From positions 1 to 32,455 of the forward strand of contig CBDVDM010000019.1 in assembly GCA_965372745.1 (NCBI GenBank): a stretch of DNA of 32,455 nt, written 5' to 3'. Positions 16,342-25,067 of the stretch are shown here, piece by piece. The notes under the pieces are model-generated. The model was not told the origin of the DNA and did not search any database. It saw only the letters and a list, made by a program, of their open reading frames with translations. The first letter of the stretch is position 1. Each line of letters starts with the position of its first letter. The translations under genes and the position numbers were made by a program. This stretch comes from VRUG01 sp965372745 (GTDB taxonomy: Bacteria; Planctomycetota; Phycisphaerae; Sedimentisphaerales; Anaerobacaceae).

Positions 16342-18147
16342 TTATTCGGTTGGAACCGGCCCGACAATTGCCGGATATTGGCTGAATGTGGATTTGTCAC
16401 CGCTGCATATCAGTTCAGTTAAGGCTTTAATCTTAGGTGCATTTTTAGTAATGAACCTTCGTGCGATAATTGCCTTTCTGTCTTTCATTTCGATACCTTC
16501 ATCAGCGTTTTCGCCATCTGCAGAATCGAGAGCTACTTTCATTTCAACATTGGAACTTGCCTGACTGCAGAACAAACAGCCGATTATCAGATCTATCGCG
16601 ATATCTACTATCGCTCTGCCGCACAGGTCCATGTATTCGTTGCCATTTTCCTTGATAAAGGCGATGGATTTATTCATAAGTTCCCTGCCCTCGTTGAGTA
16701 AATCAATAATGTCATTTAACTTCGGGTCGAGCTTTTGGCTGAGAAGGTCATCTATAACTTTTTCAGCAGTTCCGCTGCAGACGCCTCGTACTGCTGCGAC
16801 GACCTGAAGCTGGCTTGTGCCTTCGTAAATTGTCGTGATTCTGGCATCGCGTGCGTGACGTTCACAGGCATAATCCCGCATGAAACCGCTGCCGCCAAGT
16901 ACCTGCATGGAATCGTAAGAAACCGTATTGGACATTTCGGAACAATAGTATTTGCTCATAGGTGTGAGCATAGCGGCATATCTTTTATATTTACGAGACT
17001 TATTTTTCAGTTGTTTAGACTCGTTCTTGTCATCTGGCGGATTGAATTCAAGTTGTTTCAATAATCCAAGTTCGGTATCTACAACTCTCGAGGTTTCATA
17101 GAGAAGTGCACGACCGGCTTCGATGGCGATTTTCATATCCATGACCATCTCACGGACAGCCGGGAAATTCTCAATTGCCTTGCCGAATTGTTTTCTGCTT
17201 GCTGCATAGTCACGGGCGATTCGGTATGTTGCTTCAGCTATACCAAGCGACTGTACCGCGATGCCGATGCGGGCTCCGTTCATCAGTGCCATGACGTATG
17301 TTACAAGTCCTCGCTGGCGTTCACCGATTAACTTACACGGTGTGTTATCAAAGAATATTTCACAAGTCGGCGAGCCGTGAATTCCGAGTTTATCTTCGAG
17401 TCTTCGGATGTGAACGGCAGGGCCTCTATCGCAGACGAAAAGACTTAAGCCAAGGCCACCGCTTCTGTCAGGTTCGCTTCGGGCCAGTACCAGCAGAACC
17501 TCGCCGCAGCCGTTCGTAATAAACCGTTTTACGCCGTGCAAAAGCCAGTTGCCGCTGTCATCCTGAAAGGCGCGTAATTTGATTGCCTGCAAATCGGAAC
17601 CTGCATCCGGTTCGGTGAGTACCATAGCTCCTGTTACTTTGCCTGCAGAAAATTCAGGAAGATACTGCTGCTTTATTTCTTCTGATGCGAACGCATTTAT
17701 TGTTTCTGCGATTCCCTGCAGGCCGAAAATGTTCATCAACGAGGCATCGGCACGGGAAACCATTTCAGTCGCCATCGAGTAAACAACGTTAGGAAAGTTT
17801 AATCCGCCAAATCTGTGGGGTAAAGTAAAACCCATCACTTCAGCCTTTGCCAACTGGCCAAGGTTCTCAGAGAGGCCGTCTGCGTAAGTTACTGAGCCGT
17901 CTTCGTTAAGCGTATTGCCCTGACGGTCTACATCTTCAGCTCGCGGGGCAATGAAATCGGCACTTAGCCTGCCGATAGATTCAAGAACCATATTATAATT
18001 CCTGACAGCTTCTTCGCTATTTGATGGGGCATTTTCGAATTCTTTTGCGAATTTGAAGTCCTCCTCTATCACTTCTGCGAGTTTTCCAATATCTATGTGT
18101 TCGAATAAAAAACGAATATCATCGTTGTCTGTGTAAAAGTTTCCCAT
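16342..18147 (-). CDS. Acyl-CoA dehydrogenase, large form
   Basis: This 601-aa FAD-dependent acyl-CoA dehydrogenase introduces the alpha-beta double bond of acyl-CoA and passes electrons to ETF. The flavin-binding middle domain shows TGAMVLTEPDAGSDLQAI and HGVKRFITNG, followed by DKLGIHGSPTCEIFFDN. YDSMQVLGGSGFMRDYACER and IYEGTSQLQ, with the catalytic-base glutamate region, lie in the C-terminal helical domain. The extra 200 residues over the 380-aa norm form a helical C-terminal extension, as in other long ACADs. AGGA precedes the ATG. It is the third gene of the etfB-etfA-acd operon, 31 nt after etfA. Chain-length preference cannot be read from sequence. Confidence 0.92.
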   Translation of the reverse strand: MGNFYTDNDDIRFLFEHIDIGKLAEVIEEDFKFAKEFENAPSNSEEAVRNYNMVLESIGRLSADFIAPRAEDVDRQGNTLNEDGSVTYADGLSENLGQLAKAEVMGFTLPHRFGGLNFPNVVYSMATEMVSRADASLMNIFGLQGIAETINAFASEEIKQQYLPEFSAGKVTGAMVLTEPDAGSDLQAIKLRAFQDDSGNWLLHGVKRFITNGCGEVLLVLARSEPDRSGGLGLSLFVCDRGPAVHIRRLEDKLGIHGSPTCEIFFDNTPCKLIGERQRGLVTYVMALMNGARIGIAVQSLGIAEATYRIARDYAASRKQFGKAIENFPAVREMVMDMKIAIEAGRALLYETSRVVDTELGLLKQLEFNPPDDKNESKQLKNKSRKYKRYAAMLTPMSKYYCSEMSNTVSYDSMQVLGGSGFMRDYACERHARDARITTIYEGTSQLQVVAAVRGVCSGTAEKVIDDLLSQKLDPKLNDIIDLLNEGRELMNKSIAFIKENGNEYMDLCGRAIVDIAIDLIIGCLFCSQASSNVEMKVALDSADGENADEGIEMKDRKAIIARRFITKNAPKIKALTELICSGDKSTFSQYPAIVGPVPTE

Positions 18148-18178
18148 AATCTATCCTGTCTTTTGACTGAGCAGTTTA

Positions 18179-19207
18179 TTATACCTTTTCTTTAATTGCC
18201 TTTATCATTTTTGGAACGATGTCATTGAGGTCGCCAACAATTTTATAATGAGCAAGCTGGAAAATCGGTGCGTCCGGGTCATTATTGATTGCGACGATTT
18301 TCTGACTTTGATGCATGCCTGCCTGGTGCTGGATTGCCCCGCTGATTCCTACGGCAATATATAAACTTGGCCTGACGGTTGTCCCTGTTTGGCCAATCTG
18401 GTGGTCATTGTCAATAAAGCCAAGGTCTACCGCTGCTCTTGTAGCTCCGGGAGCAGCACCGAGACAGTTTGCCAGAGTCCAGATTAATTTAAAATTCTCT
18501 TTGCTGCCGACACCGGCACCGCCTGCGACGATTACTCTTGCGGATTTAAGATCAACCTTCTTTTGACGTTTGTGCTCATCAAGGATTTCAAGAACCAAAT
18601 CATCCTGAGAAAGTTGTGTTTTTTCTTCGATGATTTGGCCTTTTCGGTTTACATCAGGCTCAACCATCGGCATAACGCCTTCGCGCACGGTTGCCATCTG
18701 GGGCCAGCGGTCATAGTTTATAATCGTTGCAATAATATTGCCGCCAAAAGCAGGTCTAATCTGAAAAAGAAGGTTCTTATAAACTTTATTATCTCCTGCG
18801 GTTTTGTGGTCGCCGATTTGAAGGTCTGTGCAGTCTGCGGTAAGCCCAGCTTTTGCAGCACTGGCGACTCTCGGACCGAGGTCACGGCCGGTAGGTGTAG
18901 CACCGTAAAGAACTATCTGGGGTTCGTATTTATGAATCAGGTCATAAATTACTTTCGCATAAGTATTAGCCTGGTAATGCTCAAGTAAAGGGTTTTCGGC
19001 AAGATAAACCTTGTCAGCACCGTAGTATATTAGTTTTGTTGCCAGGTCTTTGACGTTATCGCCTAACAGTATAACAGATACTTTTACAGCAAGAGTCTCT
19101 GCAAGATGACGCGCCTTGCCCATTAATTCAAGCGGCGTATCTTCTAATTTGCCGCCATGCTGTTCAGCAAAGACCCAAACTTCACCTTCGGTGTTCACAT
19201 CAATCAT
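18179..19207 (-). CDS. etfA: Electron transfer flavoprotein alpha subunit
   Basis: This 342-aa EtfA/FixB binds FAD and works with EtfB to move electrons from acyl-CoA dehydrogenase to the membrane or another acceptor. The N-terminal half has GATPTGRDLGPRVASAAKAG and TADCTDLQI. The C-terminal FAD-binding domain has RVIVAGGAGVGSKENF, ATRAAVDLGFIDNDHQIGQT, VRPSLYIAVGISGAIQHQAG and KIVAINNDPDAPIF, all standard for the family. No ferredoxin-like insert is seen. It lies 63 nt after etfB. Confidence 0.95.
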   Translation of the reverse strand: MIDVNTEGEVWVFAEQHGGKLEDTPLELMGKARHLAETLAVKVSVILLGDNVKDLATKLIYYGADKVYLAENPLLEHYQANTYAKVIYDLIHKYEPQIVLYGATPTGRDLGPRVASAAKAGLTADCTDLQIGDHKTAGDNKVYKNLLFQIRPAFGGNIIATIINYDRWPQMATVREGVMPMVEPDVNRKGQIIEEKTQLSQDDLVLEILDEHKRQKKVDLKSARVIVAGGAGVGSKENFKLIWTLANCLGAAPGATRAAVDLGFIDNDHQIGQTGTTVRPSLYIAVGISGAIQHQAGMHQSQKIVAINNDPDAPIFQLAHYKIVGDLNDIVPKMIKAIKEKV

Positions 19208-19270
19208 AAGATTTAAAACCTCAAAGCTAACAATCAGGAATTGCAGTTGAAAATCAAAAAGACAGATTTT

Positions 19271-20182
19271 TTATGCAATTGTTTTATCTTCTATCAATTC
19301 ATGAACCATAGCTTCAATTCCCTGAGAAGTTGGTTCAATTTCTTTACTTTCTTTGGCAGTAAGAACAACACTTTGGATGCGATGCACTTTTGTCGGCGAA
19401 CCGCTTCTGCCACACCAGTTAAGATCCGCTTCGAGAAAATCCAGGTCCCATTGCTTTATCAAAAGGCCTTTTTCTTCCAGGTTGTTACATTTGTGTTCAA
19501 CTAACTCCTTCAGGCTCTGTTCATCAGAGTCTGGGTTTTGCTCTTTTAATTCAAGCTCAACTTCAATAGCGGTACGAGCATTTTTGTATTTCATCATCTT
19601 TTTGGCAGCAGCGACTCTCGGCTCGTTTGCCTCGGATGTAACGGTAATGAGCACAGGCAGTTCGGCTTTTACCTGCTGGAAACCGTTACCGATATTTCTC
19701 CTGGCAGTCATGGTATTGCCGTCAAGTTCGGGAAGCTGCTCGACGTATGTTATCTGTGTGATACCAAGTTTTTCAGCCAATTGCGGTCCGACCTGGGCGG
19801 TGTCGCCGTCGATTGCCTGCCTGCCGCATAAAACTATATCATAAGGCAGTTTTTTGACCGCACAACCGATAATGTAACTTGTTGCCAGTGTATCGCTTGC
19901 AGCGCATCGTCTATCGGTTACAAGGACAACCTTGTCACAGCCGCGATAAAGGGAATCTCGCAGGACAGCTGCCGCCGAAGGCAGACCCATTGTTATAACC
20001 GTAATGTGCCCACCGTATTTGTCCTTAATCTGCAGGGCTGTTTCCAGTGCGTTTAAGTCCTCGGGATTGAATATTGCAGGCAATGCCGAACGGTTGACTG
20101 TTCCGTCATCGTTCATTGCCTTTACGGTAATCCTTTTAGTGTCAGGGACTTGCTTTATCAGCACAACACAATTGTACGGCAC
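19271..20182 (-). CDS. etfB: Electron transfer flavoprotein beta subunit
   Basis: This 303-aa EtfB/FixA subunit starts CVVLIKQVPDTKRITVKAMN and carries the nucleotide-binding signature CGRQAIDGDTAQVGPQLAEKLG. The C-terminal arm has LNWCGRSGSPTKVHRIQSVV, which in the family contacts the second flavin or AMP. It is about 40 residues longer than the E. coli or human type, because of an acidic Glu/Lys-rich insert near residues 205-245. Bifurcating ETFs share the GSPTKV region, but I cannot decide bifurcating versus classical here. The start is GTG at 20180-20182 with an AGGAG site. It is the first gene of the etfB-etfA-acd unit, behind a good promoter. Confidence 0.94.
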   Translation of the reverse strand: MPYNCVVLIKQVPDTKRITVKAMNDDGTVNRSALPAIFNPEDLNALETALQIKDKYGGHITVITMGLPSAAAVLRDSLYRGCDKVVLVTDRRCAASDTLATSYIIGCAVKKLPYDIVLCGRQAIDGDTAQVGPQLAEKLGITQITYVEQLPELDGNTMTARRNIGNGFQQVKAELPVLITVTSEANEPRVAAAKKMMKYKNARTAIEVELELKEQNPDSDEQSLKELVEHKCNNLEEKGLLIKQWDLDFLEADLNWCGRSGSPTKVHRIQSVVLTAKESKEIEPTSQGIEAMVHELIEDKTIA

Positions 20183-20239
20183 TTGTACTCTCCTTTAAAG
20201 AAAAGCGAAATTATTGGAATAATCCAAGATTGAACCGAT

Positions 20240-20267
20240 AGTTTAGCCTCTATTCCCCTCAAGTCAA
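20240..20267 (-). promoter_or_regulatory. Promoter for the etfB-etfA-acd operon
   Basis: On the minus strand TTGACT (20267-20262) and TAAACT (20245-20240) are separated by 16 nt. The -35 has one mismatch and the -10 has two. It lies 58 nt before the etfB GTG, a sensible leader length. Confidence 0.5.
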
Positions 20268-20388
20268 GGCTAAAAAATATGCCTGCTGAATCCAGCCGGG
20301 AATTGTACTAAATGATTAAATATGTGGCTGAAAAAGGCCGAATATAATAATTGTGAGGCTATTATTGTGTTCGCTGGACAGATTTTCT

Positions 20389-20416
20389 TTGACAAGATAG
20401 TCCTATAAAACATAAT
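20389..20416 (+). promoter_or_regulatory. Promoter for the Ser/Thr kinase gene
   Basis: A perfect TTGACA (20389-20394) is followed after 16 nt by CATAAT (20411-20416), one mismatch from TATAAT. It lies 86 nt before the kinase ATG. No other promoter-like pair scores as well in this gap. Confidence 0.55.
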
Positions 20417-20502
20417 AAAAGAAGTTATTATATAAAAAAGCAATGTAGTGGTCTGTCACACATGAACTACGGTGTGATTAGTATGTTTTTAGTTGAGAGA
20501 TT

Positions 20503-21726
20503 ATGGCAGCTGAAACAAATTATGACAGCGTATTTGGTAAGATGGTTTTGGAGCATGGTCTCTGCATCGATTCGGAATTAAAAGATTCCATTGAAGAATT
20601 AAAAACCCGTAGTCAAACCAACCCCATCGCTTTACAAAATCTAATGATAGAACTGGGTTATATTACAGAGACTCAGGCCGATAGAGTGAAAACCTCTATC
20701 AAAGAAAGCAAAACCGCTGTTCAGCAGATTCCGGGATATAAAATACTTGGCAAACTTGGTGCAGGCGCGATGGCGGTTGTTTATAAAGGCCAGCAGTTAA
20801 GTCTTAACCGGACAGTTGCGATTAAAGTTTTGCCGAAACGATTCACTGAAAACCCTGAATATGTTGAGCGTTTTTACAAAGAAGGACAGGCTGCAGGTAA
20901 GCTAAATCACAATAATATTGTCCAGGCGTTCGATGTCGGCGAAGCCGGCGGCTACCATTATTTCGTCATGGAATATGTTGAAGGCAAAACTGTTTATGAA
21001 GAGCTTGCAGCCGGCAAGGTTTATAGTGAGCAGGATGCGCTGGATATAATTATTCAGGTCGCCCACGCTCTGGCCCATGCTCATGAACGAGGCCTGGTAC
21101 ACCGTGACGTTAAGCCAAAGAACATAATAATTGACAAAGACAACGTCGCCAAACTTGCAGATATGGGTCTGGCGAGAGAAACCACGGATATCGAAGCTGC
21201 CAAGACCGAACAAGGCAAGGCGTACGGAACGCCATACTATATCGCTCCCGAACAAATACGAGGCAAAATTGATATTGACGGGCGAGCTGACATCTATGGT
21301 CTTGGAGCTACTTTCTATCATATGGTTACCGGCAGGGTGCCGTTTATGGCTGATGACCCATCGGATGTGATGCGAAAGCACCTGAGAGAAGAGCTGATTC
21401 CGCCGGACCATATCAATACTGCGCTTTCAGCAGGTGTCTCGGAAGTGATTGAGACAATGATGGCAAAGCGAAAGGAAGACCGATATGACAACGCAGAAGA
21501 ACTGCTCGAAGACCTGCAGGCAATTCAACAAGGTCAGCCTCCGGTGCAGGCACATCTGAGGTTTGATGTTTCGATGCTCGAGAAACTCGAAGACGGCGAA
21601 GATGTCGAACAGGAACAGAAATATTATGCGGATGAGGCAATAAGCAAGTACAGGGCAGCAGTGATTGTCTTGGGGGCAGTGGTGACGATTTTGATTTTTG
21701 TTGTAATTTTGCTTCTGGCACTTTAA
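20503..21726 (+). CDS. Transmembrane Ser/Thr protein kinase (PknB-like) with N-terminal helical domain
   Basis: This 407-aa Hanks-type kinase has its kinase domain at about 78-345. The glycine loop is LGAGAMAVVYKG, the ATP lysine is Lys108 in VAIK, and the catalytic loop is HRDVKPKN (Asp202). The metal motif is DMG (220-222) instead of DFG, followed by GTPYYIAPE and DIYGLGATFYHMVTG. The DFG-to-DMG change keeps the essential aspartate and is common in planctomycete kinases. Residues 1-70 form a helical region (FGKMVLEHGLCIDSELKDSI) that resembles the N-terminal module of GspE proteins. A single membrane helix (about 384-407) anchors the C terminus with almost no tail, so the kinase domain is cytoplasmic. 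Substrates are unknown. Confidence 0.9.
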   Translation: MAAETNYDSVFGKMVLEHGLCIDSELKDSIEELKTRSQTNPIALQNLMIELGYITETQADRVKTSIKESKTAVQQIPGYKILGKLGAGAMAVVYKGQQLSLNRTVAIKVLPKRFTENPEYVERFYKEGQAAGKLNHNNIVQAFDVGEAGGYHYFVMEYVEGKTVYEELAAGKVYSEQDALDIIIQVAHALAHAHERGLVHRDVKPKNIIIDKDNVAKLADMGLARETTDIEAAKTEQGKAYGTPYYIAPEQIRGKIDIDGRADIYGLGATFYHMVTGRVPFMADDPSDVMRKHLREELIPPDHINTALSAGVSEVIETMMAKRKEDRYDNAEELLEDLQAIQQGQPPVQAHLRFDVSMLEKLEDGEDVEQEQKYYADEAISKYRAAVIVLGAVVTILIFVVILLLAL

Positions 21727-21867
21727 TATTGTGATTTTCCGCATATCTTTGCAGGCATTGATTGAAATAAATTTTCCTCAAGAACGTTTGATATATTTTT
21801 GTTGACTAATCAGGATTAAATTATAATTATTGTTTACCTGTAATTGAATATTGCTGGAGTAGATTCT

Positions 21868-22899
21868 ATGCCGCGAGGCGGTGCACATTTTTCTTCGGAA
21901 GAGTTAGCACAGGTGTTGAGCCATTACGATATCGGTGTGATTCAACAGGTCAACCCGTTGACAGCTGGTAACAAACGGGCACCGAAGATGGTGATTATAT
22001 CCGAGCAGGGTAAGTTCCTGATAAAACGGAGGTCTAAAGGAAAAGAAGACCTCTACCGGGTCGCATTCGCACATTCGGTGCAGGCAAGATTGGCTGAAAA
22101 AGGTTTTCCCGTTACAACACTGATAGCAACGAGCGATGAGAACGACACAATCCTGCAATTGGACCATCATATATACGAGCTTTTTAAATTTGTCAGTGGT
22201 GAGCGATATGATAGAAGTGCTGAAGCTACAATCGATACCGGCAGACAATTGGCGAGGTTCCACGAGTATTTGTCGGATTTTGCATCGGAGTGGAAGCCGC
22301 TGCGTGGAAGCTTCCATGATTCTGCTACGGTACGCAGTCATCTGAAGGCTATCGGTGTCGGTAAGGACGATGCAGATAAAGAGGGGTTGTATGATACAGT
22401 TGATTCATTGATGAGTCTTTATAACAAATCATCGGTACAGGTAAACGAATTTGGGTTCGATTTGTGGGACGAGCAGGTTGTACACGGTGATTGGCATCCT
22501 GGGAATATGCTTTTTTCGGAAAGTAAAGTTAATGCTGTTCTTGACTTTGATTCTGTAAAACTGGCAGTTCCGGTAACGGATTTAGCTAATGGGATGCTTC
22601 AGTTTTCGATAGTAGGTGACCGGCCTAACCCTGCACGCTGGCCTGACTATCTCGACCAGGCCAAGCTGATTCAGTTCTTAAACGGCTACAGAAAGGTCAT
22701 CGAACTCGACAGCGATAGATTAGAATCGCTTTTGGATTTAATGGTCGAGACCATTATAGCTGAAGCCGTCCTTCCTATAGCTGCAACCGGTTTTTTCGGT
22801 AATTTGAGCGGAGCGGAATTTTTGGGGATGATTTGCCGCAAGGCAGAATGGATTGATAAAAACCGCAAAAGCCTCAGAGAGGCGATAAAAAGCGGGTAG
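21868..22899 (+). CDS. Aminoglycoside-phosphotransferase-fold (APH) kinase
   Basis: This 343-aa protein has an APH/choline-kinase fold. VVHGDWHPGNMLF is the Brenner catalytic loop and AVLDFDSVKLAVPVTDLANG holds the metal-binding Asp. The N-terminal nucleotide-binding lobe runs ITAGN-like (PLTAGNKRAPKMVIISEQG) to FLIKRR. Similar proteins include homoserine kinase type II, CotS and SrkA, so the substrate is open. ATG at 21868 has GGAG 8 nt before it and is preferred over TTG at 21844. The gene is 141 bp after the Ser/Thr kinase gene, on the same strand; whether they share function is not known. Antibiotic resistance should not be assumed. Confidence 0.82.
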   Translation: MPRGGAHFSSEELAQVLSHYDIGVIQQVNPLTAGNKRAPKMVIISEQGKFLIKRRSKGKEDLYRVAFAHSVQARLAEKGFPVTTLIATSDENDTILQLDHHIYELFKFVSGERYDRSAEATIDTGRQLARFHEYLSDFASEWKPLRGSFHDSATVRSHLKAIGVGKDDADKEGLYDTVDSLMSLYNKSSVQVNEFGFDLWDEQVVHGDWHPGNMLFSESKVNAVLDFDSVKLAVPVTDLANGMLQFSIVGDRPNPARWPDYLDQAKLIQFLNGYRKVIELDSDRLESLLDLMVETIIAEAVLPIAATGFFGNLSGAEFLGMICRKAEWIDKNRKSLREAIKSG

Positions 22900-22907
22900 A
22901 GAGAAAG

Positions 22908-23010
22908 TTAAAAGTCAAATGTTAAAATTCAAAACCACAGTGTAAAAGTCAAAATGTTCAAAACAAGTTTAACCGCAGATACCTAAAGCATAAATTCGCA
23001 CGGATTTTTG
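22908..23010. repeat. AT-rich degenerate repeats in a convergent intergenic region
   Basis: Two imperfect copies of a 20-nt motif built on AAAAGTCAAATGTTAAAA lie at 22908-22927 and 22942-22962. Next comes AACCGCAGATACCTAAAGC and, further on, CGCACGGATTTTT. Such stretches resemble decayed intergenic repeats. They lie between the stops of the APH-like gene and the EF-G-like gene. Confidence 0.3.
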
Positions 23011-23036
23011 TGCCTTCGGCTAAAGATGACATTATT

Positions 23037-25067
23037 TCATTCCGTTTGTTTTGCTTTTTTGTAGGCTTCGACAATTTGGGCCTGTACGTTTGATGGGACA
23101 AGCTCGTAGTGGCTAAGTGTCATTGAGTAGCTACCACGTCCGCCGGTAACAGATTTTAGCTGGCTGTTATATTGAGTGATTTCAGAGAGCGGGACATGTG
23201 CTTTGATAACAATCATGTTTCCAGCGAGCATGTCCTGGCCCTGCACACGTCCTCTTTTCGAGGCAAGGTCTCCCGTGATATCGCCCATGTTTTCCGAAGG
23301 TATTGTAACTTCTATATTTACGATGGGTTCCAGGAGTACCGGTTTTGCTTTTTGAAGCGCGTCGATAAAGGCGCCTTTTCCGGCAGAACGGAATGCGACT
23401 TCCTTAGAGTCGACGGGATGATGCTTGCCATCATAGACCGAGACTTTTATGTCCTGCATCTTGAAGCCTGCAATGACACCGTTGTCCATAATGTCGTTTA
23501 TACCTTTTACGATTGGTGCTTCGAACTGGCCTGGTACAGAACCTCCGAAGATGTCCCAGCTAAACTGCATCGGCGGTTCGGAGTTTCGTTCGGCTGGTTC
23601 TACGCGGAGATAGACTTCACCGAACTGGCCTGCACCGCCTGTTTGTTTTTTGTGCTTGTAGTGGCCCTCTGCTTTCGCAGTAATAGTTTCGCGGTAGGGG
23701 ATTTTGGGTTGTTTGGTGTTGACGGCGAGTTTGAACTGCTTTTCCATTTTTTCGAGGATTACCCGCAGGTGCAGTTCGCCCATACCGCTGATAACGAGCT
23801 CTTTTGTCTGTACGTCGTGTGTTGCCTTGAAACATGGGTCTTCTTCGGTGAGTTTGTCGAGGGCGGTACCGATTTTCTGCTCGTCTCCTCTTGTGGCAGG
23901 TTCAAGAGCAAGCGAGAACATAGGCTCGGGGACTTTCGGGACATCGAAGATGCCTTTTACCCTTCCGTCATGGACGAGGTCGCCCATTTTAAGCTCCTCG
24001 ACCTTTGCCAGTGCTACGATGTCACCTGCGATTCCGGCGTCGACCTCTTCGGTTTCGGCGCCCTGGGATTTTAAGATGTGTCCTGGTCTTATGCCTTTAC
24101 GTTCATCGTTGCGAATCAAATTTGTGTCGGATTTAAGCGTTCCGCTGAATATTCTGATAGCGGACTGTTTCATGTTCGATTTCGGGTCGAAACCTACCCT
24201 GAATACCAGTCCTGCCAATGGGCCGGAGGCATCTGGCTTTAATTCGACAGTGTTTTCACCATCGATTAGCCTGGCTGGTTTGGCCTGTAGGGGCGAGGGT
24301 GTGTATTTTGTGATAATGTCCAAAAGCTCGGTAACACCGATTTCTTTACGTGCGTTTGTAAAAACGATGGGGGTGATAGTGTTGGCCTGCAAAGCTTTGA
24401 CAAAGACGGATGCGATTTTGCCGGATGAGATTTCTTCGCCACCGAGATAGGCTTCCATTAGTTCATCATCAGCTTCGATGACACTTTCGACGAGCTCGGT
24501 GTGTGCTGATGCGATGTCACCGAGAGGTGAGTCTCCGGAACTGTTTTCGATTGCATCAATGACAGATGCTTTATCTGCAGATGGCATATTAGCAAAATGG
24601 CATTGTTGGCCAAAGGTGTCACGGATGTTTTTAATCAGCTCATCGAAGTCGATATTATCAGCATCGATTTTGTTGATGACAATGAGTCGAGCCAAATTAG
24701 CTTTGGTGGCAAGCTCGAAGAATTTTCTTGTGTTTGTTTCAATTCCTGCCGAAGCACTGATGACGATGACGGCGGTTTCGGCAGCAGGGATTGCTTTTAT
24801 GGCAGGTCCGCTGAAATCGGGGTAGCCGGGGGTGTCGATTATGTTGACGGTTTTTCCGTTGTAATCAGTGTGTACGATGGCAGACTGGATCGAATGCTGG
24901 TGCTCTTTTTCCTCGTCGTAGTAGTCACAGATGCTTGTTTTGTCGTCGACGCTGCCGAGTCTGTTTGTCGCTCCGGTTTTGTGAAGAATTGCCTCGGTTA
25001 GAGATGTTTTTCCACAGCTACCGTGTCCGAGCAGTATAATATTACGAATATCATTGGTATTGACCAC
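23037..25067 (-). CDS. EF-G-like translational GTPase (EF-G paralogue)
   Basis: This 676-aa protein has the EF-G domain order: G domain, domain II (about 290-375), and the III-IV-V block from about 390, ending MTLSHYELVP. G1 is GHGSCGKT (14-21), G3 is DTPGYPDF (78-85) and G4 is NKID (132-135). Canonical EF-G has DTPGH at G3; here the His that positions the attacking water is Tyr82. The switch I region reads EHQHSIQSA instead of RGITI. These changes mark the EF-G-II/FusA2-like branch, so this is probably a paralogue and not the main elongation factor. The start is GTG at 25065-25067 with GGAGG upstream. It stands alone. Confidence 0.85.
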   Translation of the reverse strand: MVNTNDIRNIILLGHGSCGKTSLTEAILHKTGATNRLGSVDDKTSICDYYDEEKEHQHSIQSAIVHTDYNGKTVNIIDTPGYPDFSGPAIKAIPAAETAVIVISASAGIETNTRKFFELATKANLARLIVINKIDADNIDFDELIKNIRDTFGQQCHFANMPSADKASVIDAIENSSGDSPLGDIASAHTELVESVIEADDELMEAYLGGEEISSGKIASVFVKALQANTITPIVFTNARKEIGVTELLDIITKYTPSPLQAKPARLIDGENTVELKPDASGPLAGLVFRVGFDPKSNMKQSAIRIFSGTLKSDTNLIRNDERKGIRPGHILKSQGAETEEVDAGIAGDIVALAKVEELKMGDLVHDGRVKGIFDVPKVPEPMFSLALEPATRGDEQKIGTALDKLTEEDPCFKATHDVQTKELVISGMGELHLRVILEKMEKQFKLAVNTKQPKIPYRETITAKAEGHYKHKKQTGGAGQFGEVYLRVEPAERNSEPPMQFSWDIFGGSVPGQFEAPIVKGINDIMDNGVIAGFKMQDIKVSVYDGKHHPVDSKEVAFRSAGKGAFIDALQKAKPVLLEPIVNIEVTIPSENMGDITGDLASKRGRVQGQDMLAGNMIVIKAHVPLSEITQYNSQLKSVTGGRGSYSMTLSHYELVPSNVQAQIVEAYKKAKQTE

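Larger units (their letters stand above)
20183..20502. other. Divergent intergenic region between etfB and the Ser/Thr kinase gene
   Basis: This 320-bp gap has no gene-sized frame. It carries a minus-strand promoter for the etf operon and a plus-strand promoter for the kinase gene, described separately. A small inverted repeat, ATTATTGGAATAAT (20210-20223), lies near the etfB side. Nothing else is supported. Confidence 0.4.

Noticed and set aside
21868..22899. Aminoglycoside resistance enzyme
   Set aside because: Only the general APH fold is seen, which also serves many metabolic kinases. There is no specific resistance signature or mobile context.
23172..24450. Two long plus-strand open frames (300 and 248 residues)
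   Set aside because: They are antisense shadows of the EF-G-like gene, whose protein has all the expected G motifs.
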